From positions 1 to 20,710 of IMG/VR virus record IMGVR_UViG_3300021197_001962: a DNA stretch of 20,710 nucleotides; one strand, given 5' to 3'. The notes beneath the pieces were generated by a model. It made no database searches. It was not told where the DNA came from and saw only the letters and a program-made list of their open reading frames with translations. Shown here in pieces: positions 7,950 to 15,700 of the stretch; position 1 is the first letter of the stretch, and every line of letters starts with the position of its first letter. Position numbers and translations under genes: made by a program. Origin of the DNA: a virus.

Positions 7950-8801
7950 TTGTCAAGAAGGAATAATGAAGAGCGGTTTGGCGCACCGCACCCCGACGCG
8001 CCAACACCCACCCCAACTATAGAAGCTGAGAATAATATCTTCTCTTTCGTGGTACCCACGGAGTTTGTGGAGCTACCAAGCGCCGGCGCCTATTATGCTG
8101 AAGGGCACCCCTTGCATAAAGCCGCGACGGTGGAGATTAAGCACATGACCGCTAAGGAAGAGGATATTCTCACCTCGGCTTCTCTCATTAAGAGTGGTGT
8201 AGTGCTCGACCGGCTGGTCCAGTCTGTTATTCAGGACAAGACCATCGATCCTGGCACCCTCCTGTTGGGAGATAAGAACGCTATTCTAGTTGCAGCCCGT
8301 ATCACAGGATATGGACCCCACTATGATGTAAATACGCGATGTCCCTCGTGCCAGAACAAGACAGATCAGGTATTTAATTTAGAAGACATCAAGTCTAGTC
8401 GCTCTACTATTAATGATAATGTAGAAGACAATGGTGATGGAACCTTTACTTTTGATTTACCGGCTGCTGGTGTCCATTTGACCGTTCGGTTGCTTACATC
8501 AGCGGACGAGCAGACATTGTCCCAGACCATCGAGAACAAGAAGCGGATAACCAAAGAGACCTCTCCAGTTACAGATCTGCTCAAGTCCGTCATTGTTTCG
8601 GTTAATGGGGTCACAAAGCCTTCCATGCTCCACGAGTTTGTGGATCTCATGCCTCTCAGTGATGTACGCTTTCTGCGGACCACTTATGAAGACCTTAAGC
8701 CAGATGTGGATCTCACATTTGATTTTACCTGCGCCCAATGCGATCATGAAGGCGAGGTAACAATGCCATTAACGGCAAAGTTTTTTTGGCCTGACCTCTG
8801 A
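7950..8801 (+). CDS. Baseplate hub protein, T4 gp26-like, with zinc ribbon
   Basis: This is a probable baseplate hub or tail-assembly protein. It shows the pattern I associate with the gp26-like T4 baseplate family: GAYYAEGHPL, MTAKEEDILTSASLIKSGVVLD, then LLLGDKNAILVAARITGYG. A split zinc-binding site follows, with C131 and C134 (CPSC) and C261 and C264 (CAQC), and the protein ends in FFWPDL. It begins at a TTG codon preceded by GAAAGAAGG, the best start in frame. The length is 283 residues against about 208 in T4. Its position between tube and tape measure is where other tailed phages place tail-assembly chaperones. The FFWP codons create a run of seven T, and a second open frame overlaps the 3' end (see the next entries). 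Confidence 0.72.
   Translation: MSRRNNEERFGAPHPDAPTPTPTIEAENNIFSFVVPTEFVELPSAGAYYAEGHPLHKAATVEIKHMTAKEEDILTSASLIKSGVVLDRLVQSVIQDKTIDPGTLLLGDKNAILVAARITGYGPHYDVNTRCPSCQNKTDQVFNLEDIKSSRSTINDNVEDNGDGTFTFDLPAAGVHLTVRLLTSADEQTLSQTIENKKRITKETSPVTDLLKSVIVSVNGVTKPSMLHEFVDLMPLSDVRFLRTTYEDLKPDVDLTFDFTCAQCDHEGEVTMPLTAKFFWPDL
8781..8787 (+). other. Seven-T run, candidate translational slip site
   Basis: AAG TTT TTT TGG near the 3' end of the gp26-like gene. A tRNA-Phe reading TTT at 8784-8786 can re-pair perfectly after a +1 shift (8785-8787) or a -2 shift (8782-8784); either leads into the open frame that ends at 8970. The zero-frame stop TGA is only 12 bases further on. No strong downstream pseudoknot or upstream Shine-Dalgarno stimulator was seen. 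Confidence 0.35.
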
Positions 8802-8970
8802 GTATCAAAGTAGTGTTTATGAGGAGTTCTTCACTCTTAAACATTATGGCGGATGGTCCTTTACAGAAATGTATAATTTACCGGTCGCCCTACGCAAGTG
8901 GTTCCTCCAGCGAACCATTGAAGAATTCAAAAAACAAAAAGAAGCAAACGACGCCGCAATGCAAAAGTAG
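8788..8970 (+). CDS. Small overlapping reading frame, gp51-like hub assembly product or frameshift extension
   Basis: This frame is open from 8773 to the TAG at 8968-8970 and lies +1 relative to the gp26-like gene. It encodes about 60 residues of coherent, helical, charged and aromatic sequence: VYEEFFTLKHYGGWSFTEM, YNLPVALRKWFLQRTIEEF, then a Lys/Glu-rich tail. This resembles the small hub-assembly (gp51-type) proteins that follow gp26-like genes in T4 relatives, an attribution made from memory. No ATG, GTG or TTG occurs in frame before the conserved-looking part. The only candidates are CTG at 8791, without a ribosome site, and a late ATG at 8869 that would remove half the protein. It is therefore either started unusually, made by frameshifting from the upstream gene, or affected by a homopolymer error: removing one T would fuse the two genes. 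The coordinates given begin at the first codon after the slip site. Confidence 0.5.
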   Translation, partial: GLTSEYQSSVYEEFFTLKHYGGWSFTEMYNLPVALRKWFLQRTIEEFKKQKEANDAAMQK

Positions 8971-9018
8971 CACTTCTTGCTGTTCTAACTATTTATAGGT
9001 ATAAGAGGAATATAAAAG

Positions 9019-9345
9019 ATGGATGAACTGGCAAAAGACGTTATAAATCTTAACAATTTAGATGGACAACTTTCCGAACGCGTATATAGTAAATTCGCTG
9101 GACAAGTCCGCAAGGCACTATTGAGTTTATACTTTGCTGGCTTTGATGTTCCCCTGGGTCTCAGAGGAACCAAGAATCAAATCGACAGCTTCATGGGTGC
9201 GCTCTCGGGAGAGAAGCGTTACATGGATTCTTATATGAAACATGGATTGGGCGATCAGCGCACACTTAACTCCCAATATAAATTGAACCGATCAGTCAAG
9301 GCTTTTGAGAGCGAAACAGGTCTCCGCTGGCCATTCAAGAACTAG
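9019..9345 (+). CDS. Unrecognised 108-aa protein between hub and tape-measure genes
   Basis: I do not recognise this family. The protein is small, mostly helical and soluble in appearance, with no signal peptide or membrane segment. Notable segments are FAGQVRKALLSLYFAGFDVPLG near the N-terminus, SGEKRYMDSYMKHGLGD in the middle, and a C-terminal QYKLNRSVKAFESETGLRW. AGAGGA at 9004-9009 and an ATG ten bases later support the start. The stop is 17 bases before the tape-measure gene and the gene lies in the tail-assembly block, so a tail or tape-measure partner (chaperone, or phage tail assembly factor) is the natural guess, but only position supports it. The reading frame is clearly coding, as it fills an otherwise empty gap and has its own ribosome site. 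Confidence 0.75.
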   Translation: MDELAKDVINLNNLDGQLSERVYSKFAGQVRKALLSLYFAGFDVPLGLRGTKNQIDSFMGALSGEKRYMDSYMKHGLGDQRTLNSQYKLNRSVKAFESETGLRWPFKN

Positions 9346-9362
9346 GGGAGTAAGAAAGTCTC

Positions 9363-11444
9363 ATGACCGCCGAACAAGCCCTACAAGCTATTCTCGAAGA
9401 ACTTAGGAAACAAAACAGGAACCGCGGAAGCGGCGATGGATCCAAATCCCCCCGCGCCTCGGAGCTAGCTGCGTCGGGCCTCACGGAGCTGCAGAAGGAA
9501 ATAGACCTCCTCAACCAGAAGAGTCGGATAGATGCTGATTTTAACCAACATCAGCAATTGCGTTTAGAAAGATTACAGGATCTCAAGAGAGCCCAAGAAG
9601 CGCTCAATGACGCCGAAGCAGATGGCGCCCAACCAAGCGACGCGCGTCTCAAAGAACTCACGAAGAATGTTAAAGACGCCGAAAAAGGCGTCGATGACCT
9701 GACTGATGCTATCCAGAGACAAAACGACGCCGGCAAGTCGGGCGCGGCAATCTTCAAATCCCTGACCGACAGCGTCCTTGGTCTCTCGGGACCCATGGAA
9801 TCGATCGGTCAAATGTTCGACGGCAGCAAGAGCGACATAGCCAGACGCTTTAACGACCTAGGGGTTAGTTTCGCCAACGCAGTAGTATCAGGAGAACTCT
9901 TTATAGGCATCAGCCTGAAGATGATTGACTCGCTCGTTACGATGGCTCTAGAGACCGACGCAGCTCTCGCCAGTTTCCGAGCTAGCACAGGCGCCGGCAA
10001 TGAATTTAACGCGGTCATAGCGGATATCGAACGCTCGACCTTTGCAGCAGGGGTGACATTCGGCGATGTAACAGCCGCAGTGACGTCTCTAAAGAATGTA
10101 TATACAGACTTCACATATCTGTCCGAACAACAGATGGGAGCCCTCGGCGAGACTACGGCACTACTGCAAACAATGGGACTAGAGTTTGGCACGCAAAGCG
10201 AAGTAATACAGATAGCCACGCAGGCGATGAACATGTCATTAGGCGAGAGCCAGACATTGATGCTGGATATTGCCTCCATCGCCCGTTCGCTTGGTCAGGA
10301 CGTAAATGATGTCGGACAAGACTTTATACAAAATGCCGACTTCTTGGTTCGTTTTGGCAAAGACGGCAAAGAAGTATTCGAGGACCTCGCTGTATCCGCC
10401 AAAGCTCTTGGCGCTGAGCTGGGCTTGCTGGTAAAAGTCATGGAAGGATTTCAAACCTTCGACGAAGCTGGAATGCAAGTTGGGCGACTTAATGCTATTT
10501 TAGGCGGACCCTTCCTTAATGCTATGGACATGCTTAATGCTTCATATGAAGATCCAGCTGAGGGTATTCGTATGTTGCGTGACGGCTTCGACGCCGCTGG
10601 CAGATCGATCGAAGATCTAAGTGGCGCTGAATTGATGGCTGTCAGCAAAGCCATGGGGCTTTCTCTTACTGAGACTAAAGAGCTGTTGGGGGAAACCAAT
10701 GAAGAAATGGAGATTCGCCGCATAAAGGAGGCGGAGATCGCCGCTGAAGCAGCCAAAACTCAAAGTATCACAGATGCTTTGAGTAATTCTATGAAAGCGC
10801 TTTATATCAATATGGAGCCCTTGATAACTAACGTATTTATTCCATTTACTCAAACAATAAGTGGCTTTGCCACAGCTATTGGAAGTTTGCTAAGTACTCA
10901 AGCCGGCTTTGTCGGGTTTATGACAGCCATCGGCGCCAGCCTCGGGGCTGGAATTGGGCTGATGCTGGCCTTTACAGCTGCGATACCAGTCGTCGGCGCC
11001 ACCATGGCAGCTTTTTCACTCCAACAGGCAGTGATGTATGCCGGCATTGGTGCGGCGCTGGGCGGCGCTGCGGGCTTCGGTCTCGGGCAGCTCGGCGTCT
11101 CCGCCGGCATGGGGGGAGGCGGAGGAACGACCACAGTCAAGCCTAAGGCTCGCTTCGCCAGCGGAGGCGTTGTGCAAGCTACCTCCGTAGCCATGGTCGG
11201 CGAACATGGACCGGAGATGGTGGAGATGCCTGTGGGATCCCGTGTTACCTCTGCCCCCGTTACACAGCAACTGACAGATGCTATAGCGAACTTGTCCCGC
11301 CAGTTAAATAATATGAACGCCGGAACGGCGGGCACACAGCAAATCGCTGTTTATATCGGCCAAGAAAAGATTGATGAACTAGTTGTTAAGGGGCTTAATT
11401 CCAACGCTGGACGCAAAGCCCTCAGTCCGTTTGGGAACGGGTAG
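9363..11444 (+). CDS. Tail tape-measure protein
   Basis: This protein sets the length of the tail tube and is threaded through its lumen. The 693 residues show the usual design: a charged, Gln-rich coiled-coil N-terminus (about residues 1-120), a long helical middle, a hydrophobic Ala/Gly-rich stretch (about 490-590) likely to reach the host membrane during injection, a glycine run near 581-588, and then the short conserved element ASGGVVQATSVAMVGEHGPE (GE..PE near 613-618) seen near the C-terminus of many tape measures. At about 0.15 nm per residue this predicts a tube near 105 nm; T4 gp29 has 590 residues. It lies downstream of the chaperone-position genes and upstream of the baseplate genes, the standard order. 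No lysozyme or peptidase motif was seen. Confidence 0.88.
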   Translation: MTAEQALQAILEELRKQNRNRGSGDGSKSPRASELAASGLTELQKEIDLLNQKSRIDADFNQHQQLRLERLQDLKRAQEALNDAEADGAQPSDARLKELTKNVKDAEKGVDDLTDAIQRQNDAGKSGAAIFKSLTDSVLGLSGPMESIGQMFDGSKSDIARRFNDLGVSFANAVVSGELFIGISLKMIDSLVTMALETDAALASFRASTGAGNEFNAVIADIERSTFAAGVTFGDVTAAVTSLKNVYTDFTYLSEQQMGALGETTALLQTMGLEFGTQSEVIQIATQAMNMSLGESQTLMLDIASIARSLGQDVNDVGQDFIQNADFLVRFGKDGKEVFEDLAVSAKALGAELGLLVKVMEGFQTFDEAGMQVGRLNAILGGPFLNAMDMLNASYEDPAEGIRMLRDGFDAAGRSIEDLSGAELMAVSKAMGLSLTETKELLGETNEEMEIRRIKEAEIAAEAAKTQSITDALSNSMKALYINMEPLITNVFIPFTQTISGFATAIGSLLSTQAGFVGFMTAIGASLGAGIGLMLAFTAAIPVVGATMAAFSLQQAVMYAGIGAALGGAAGFGLGQLGVSAGMGGGGGTTTVKPKARFASGGVVQATSVAMVGEHGPEMVEMPVGSRVTSAPVTQQLTDAIANLSRQLNNMNAGTAGTQQIAVYIGQEKIDELVVKGLNSNAGRKALSPFGNG

Positions 11445-11458
11445 GGAGGAATAAAGCC

Positions 11459-12364
11459 GTGTTGATGCCACGAATGAGAAACGATGAGTTCTTTCAGATT
11501 AAGATTGAACACATGCCAACAGGGAAAAAAACAGAGTTTGAGGGCTGGGTGACTGAGTTCAATGATAAATTTACGTCAGATTGGACCCCTACAAAGGTGT
11601 ATGGGCGCATGGACCCTTTGGCGACGTTTACGGGTACCTCCCGCACTATATCACTAGGATTTGATGTGGTTAGCGATAACTTGCAAATGGCTAGAAATAA
11701 TCTTCATCGCGTAAATAAGCTTATAACTTTTTTATACCCAGTTTATCAACAATCATCGAATGCATCCCGCGACCGACAGGGAAAAACACTTCAAGCAGCC
11801 CCCCTTATAGGGCTTAAATGGGCAAACTTGATTACTGATGCGGCCGCCAGTGGTCAATTAATAGGCTACTTAGGCGGACTTAGCTACAATCCGGACATGT
11901 CCCAAGGCGGATTCGGCTATAGTTATGAAAATGCCGTCCCGATGCCGTTCAATGTCCGATCGGAAATTTCCGACTACATCATCAGTGACACTCCCGCCAC
12001 CGCTGAAGTATATTCTGAAACAACAGAGACCCACACCACCAATCAAAGCTTATATATTCCCAAAAAACTTAGCCTCAGTTTTGAATTTACCGTCCTTCAC
12101 CAACACCTGAATGGGTGGCGATATGACTCCTTGAATGATGGCTATGTCTTCGGAGATAGGTATGTAAACGATAGTTACCCCCACATGCCATCAACGAAGA
12201 CCATCGAAACAGCAACCACGTTCATCCACGAGGTGCTCCCCACAAATTACGATGATAACGAGAGCTTGAGCCCACAGCTTCCACTCACATTCCGCGAGCC
12301 AGGTCCTATTACCAGGCAGCGCGCTATTGATATTCTTGATCGTGATTACGGAATAGAGGACTAA
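11459..12364 (+). CDS. Probable baseplate protein, tail-tube initiator type
   Basis: This is probably a baseplate component on which the tube begins to grow, in the position of T4 gp48/gp54, but the assignment is by context and general look rather than firm motif. The visible sequence has an N-terminal beta region (FEGWVTEFNDKFTSDWTPT, VYGRMDPLATFTGTSRTI), a helix that positions a loop (NNLHRVNKLITFLYPVY), and a second beta region ending near FEFTVLHQHLNGW; the VYGRMDP and LYPVY elements recur in baseplate proteins of contractile-tailed aquatic phages as I recall them. The start is GTG, with GGAGG (11445-11449) nine bases upstream; later in-frame TTG and ATG codons (11462, 11465) are spaced less well. 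It follows the tape measure and precedes the gp53-like gene. The Pro/Thr-rich C-terminus is unremarkable. Confidence 0.6.
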   Translation: MLMPRMRNDEFFQIKIEHMPTGKKTEFEGWVTEFNDKFTSDWTPTKVYGRMDPLATFTGTSRTISLGFDVVSDNLQMARNNLHRVNKLITFLYPVYQQSSNASRDRQGKTLQAAPLIGLKWANLITDAAASGQLIGYLGGLSYNPDMSQGGFGYSYENAVPMPFNVRSEISDYIISDTPATAEVYSETTETHTTNQSLYIPKKLSLSFEFTVLHQHLNGWRYDSLNDGYVFGDRYVNDSYPHMPSTKTIETATTFIHEVLPTNYDDNESLSPQLPLTFREPGPITRQRAIDILDRDYGIED

Positions 12365-12375
12365 AGGATCCCAAA

Positions 12376-12717
12376 ATGACAAATCGCTATGACAATCGTA
12401 TAATCTTTCGAAACGACAATGAACTCTATGAGAACATAATCAAGCCCCGTGGGGTGGATTCCATCAGGCACTATGGATCACCGTACCTTCACTATCCCGA
12501 CCAGCGCGCACTGAGGTCCATCACCCAGTTACATCATGTTTGGGCAGTCGGAGATAGATACTATAAATTAGCGCATCAGTACTATGGCTCCTCGCGTTAT
12601 TGGTGGGTCATAGCTCAATTTAATCAGAAACCCACAGAGGCTAACATAGTCATTGGCGACACCATTTATGTTCCCACCCCTCTAGAGGCATGCCTGCGCG
12701 CATTTAAGGGAGGCTAA
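12376..12717 (+). CDS. Baseplate wedge protein with LysM-like fold, T4 gp53-like
   Basis: This small protein of 113 residues contains a LysM-like signature across residues 54-95: HVWAVGDRYYKLAHQYYGS, then RYWWVIAQFNQKP and IVIGDTIYVP. The spacing of VGD, LA..YYG, WW.IA..N and GD.I..P is that of LysM-like baseplate proteins, among them T4 gp53 (about 196 residues, a wedge part) and the P2 gpX group. LysM folds of this kind hold the baseplate together rather than cut cell wall. AAGGA at 12364-12369 is the ribosome site. It sits between a probable tube initiator and the giant baseplate protein, consistent with a wedge or hub-binding role. Assignment to gp53 rather than to gpX is not certain. Confidence 0.75.
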   Translation: MTNRYDNRIIFRNDNELYENIIKPRGVDSIRHYGSPYLHYPDQRALRSITQLHHVWAVGDRYYKLAHQYYGSSRYWWVIAQFNQKPTEANIVIGDTIYVPTPLEACLRAFKGG

Positions 12718-12723
12718 GAATCA

Positions 12724-15700
12724 ATGCCCCCCACTAGTTCAGCACCCCCTACAACATCAATAATCACCTATGAAGTCAAAGAAGCCTTCAGGGAATTGCT
12801 CCGCAACTATCAAAAGTCGATGTTTGCCCAGATCGCTTATGATAAGTTTGTGGGAACCGGACAAGCCAGCGAATTCGACGCGGGATATTACGAGCATAGG
12901 AGTGTGATCAAAGCTGCCACCAACGACTTGGTGGAGAATAAAACGCAAGCTGAAGCAGCACTAGGAGACTTATCACACTTTAAAGACAATCGTACGGTCT
13001 TCCGTCAGGCCGGACTCCTCACGGGCATCGACCCCGAAGTCTTTGAGGACTACCGCGTCGAGGCGGAGGAGTTTAGACTGCTCAGCACGCGCTCTGCGGG
13101 CGCCACGTTCCAGGATGAGGATATTGAATATGATACCGGCGTTGATTATGTTGCTCAACCAAACATCACACGAAAATATTCTTTTATGGAGACGACACCT
13201 TACGTCTCCCAGATCCTCAATTCGGAGAGCAGCAAACTCCCCGCGAACGGCACGCGGAACGCCTCTAACTACTCCTTCTTTTCAAACCCAGCTATTTTAC
13301 AGTACCTTAATAATAAGGCATGGCAACTTTCCCGGGGTACATCACAAACAACCGGCGCCCCTTCCACCTCTGTGGCCACATCACAGTCCCCTACCGGCGT
13401 CCGTATGCTGCTCATTGGAGATAGCCAGACAGGTAACCACAATGGACCTGCAAGCTATGGAGACGGCGTTCCGCAAACTACACTCAAAGGATGGATCGGC
13501 GAACACCTCCAGGACGAATGGTATGACAAGGCAGCCGGTGAGGAGGACCCCGAGTTATATGTCATTTCCACGAACGGTTGGGGACTCCGGAGCCACTCAA
13601 CCGGCGGGAGACCCTCTCAGGATATTCTGAATGCTCTCGACAATTTTAAGCCTACGGTTGTTGTTATACAACTTGGCGCCAATGACTCTGAAGACGCTTA
13701 TAAAGGGAACCTCACCAAGTCTGAATACCACGGACTCACACAAGCATGGATGGACGATATTACTGCAGCGGGCATATCCGATGTTCGCTGGCTAGGCCCC
13801 TCATATGCTACCGCCACGAAGTCATGGATTACTGAGCCGGATGGATTGTATGAAAACGCACGGCAGATTGTTCGGGATTGGGTAGCGGAAAAAGCGAACA
13901 GCACCACCGGATTGACTTATTATGATATGGTGCCTCTGACGCAAACCCTGACGCTGCAGTCCGACGGCGTGCATTTTGAAGTCCCAGATCAATACCAGTT
14001 TTGGTCGGAAGATTTGACCAATGCCGGCGCTCCCCTCGACTACGCCAGTCTCGCCCTCACCACTAATACCACGGCTCTTGCGACCCCCACGGTTCCCTCT
14101 GACCTAGCAGAAACATACCAACAACTAGCACTTATCTTGGCGCAGGATACTCGTCAGCTTATAGCCGATAGCCTGAAGGTCGTAGAAGCGACGTCCAACA
14201 ATGGCACAGACGTTCCGGAACTTAAAGACTGCACGGACCCGGCCACTTGTTTCGTACCCGGATTGGGCGGTCCCATCTACCCTGTAGTCGATTGGTCGAA
14301 CTCGGTTTCGATTATGGATGGTATCATCCATGATATCCGAACCGTTCGCATGGAGGCGTGGGATAATATGTCTGCGAGCGAACAGGACGCTGTGCCCGGA
14401 GACATTGAGGTTGGCCAGACTCTAGGCGACCCAACATTCAGTTTTGGTGGCTTCGGACTGGGTCAGGCGAAGAGTGCCGGATCGCAGATCTTCTATGCCA
14501 ATACCCACGCACCCCCTTTGAAGGCGCTTGTGAGGCAGCACATAGACGCAGTTATGAACCCCCAACGCCTCCGGGACTATGATTCTCTCCTGCAGCCCAT
14601 CTTCGAGTTTGAGTCGGTTCCCTTCCCGGCTCCGGGCACTCCCGAATACGAGGCTGGAGTGCAGAAAGAGTTTGACGCTATTTTGAACTTTTTTGGTGTA
14701 GTAGCCCCCGACGATCCCCTCCCTGATCGCCCCCTGGCGCCGCGGCTTGCTGACCTCCGGGGAGAATCACTTAGAGATCTCCAGGAAGTTCTCGCTGGAC
14801 TAGCACGGAACCTCACACCCTTCGACATGCAATGTTATTTAATGGAAAACATTGAAGAATTAGCTGCCGCCCGAACGACCATCCCCGCCTTTTTGGCAGA
14901 CTACCAGCATACAATGAAGTTGCGCTCCGCGACACACGCACCCGCAGTAACCCCCAACATACTCAATCATGGCGCCCCGCAAAGCTCTCGCGCCGCACGG
15001 ATCAAGGAGATCTTAAGCCTCTGCCCGGATGTGTATGCTGCACTGGTACCGTCTATAAAAATATATCGTGTTGAGTATAATAAGGACGGTTCCCCCAAAA
15101 TAGATCCAGACACTCGACTCCCGATCGAGAATGAGTTAATGATCCCCAACTTTGTCGATCCCGCCGATGTCGCTGCTATCCTAGACGGCTCACGAGGACG
15201 CATTCCTGGCGCAGGCATTAAATCTTTTTCCTGGTCCTTAGAGGGAGTTCAGCCTGAAGAAGTGGATAATAATATAACTGCTGAACTGGTTATTTATTTT
15301 CAAAGCATCAATGATTTCTTTCGCGGAGCTTCCCAAGCCGGCGATAAAGAGCCCAACTTTTTGGATTTACTGATTAATTCCCCATCAGCCAAAAGGAAAG
15401 AAGATCAACGCGAGCGCACCTTAGGGTCGAATGAATCCGTTTGCGACGGAGTATCCAAGCATAAGCATAGACTCTATGAAGGTAGGGAATATCGACTTAA
15501 AGTGGTTGCTGGCTGGTCAGCTCCGCATAATTTGGAGGATTGGGTCGCCCCGGGCTCTAATATAGACGCAACAGCCCTCAGTTGGGCTATAGAGCAGACC
15601 AAAGTATCTCTCTATTTGACTCAGGTACGCCATAATTTGAATTTTAATGAGGATGGCTCTCTGGAACTAACGATAGACTACCAGGCGGGAATAGCGGGAC

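Noticed and set aside
8990-8997. TATTTATA, which reads as the T4 late promoter TATAAATA on the minus strand
   Set aside because: It would drive transcription antisense to all genes here; a single short AT-rich match is not evidence.
8813-8998. A 61-codon plus-strand frame in the gap after the gp26-like gene
   Set aside because: Its product is Ser/Lys/Cys-rich and unlike a folded protein, whereas the overlapping frame ending at 8970 gives a coherent gp51-like sequence.
13043-13630. A 195-codon plus-strand frame inside the giant baseplate gene
   Set aside because: It overlaps the SGNH domain in another frame and is Arg/Pro/Thr-rich; the SGNH frame has all catalytic blocks.
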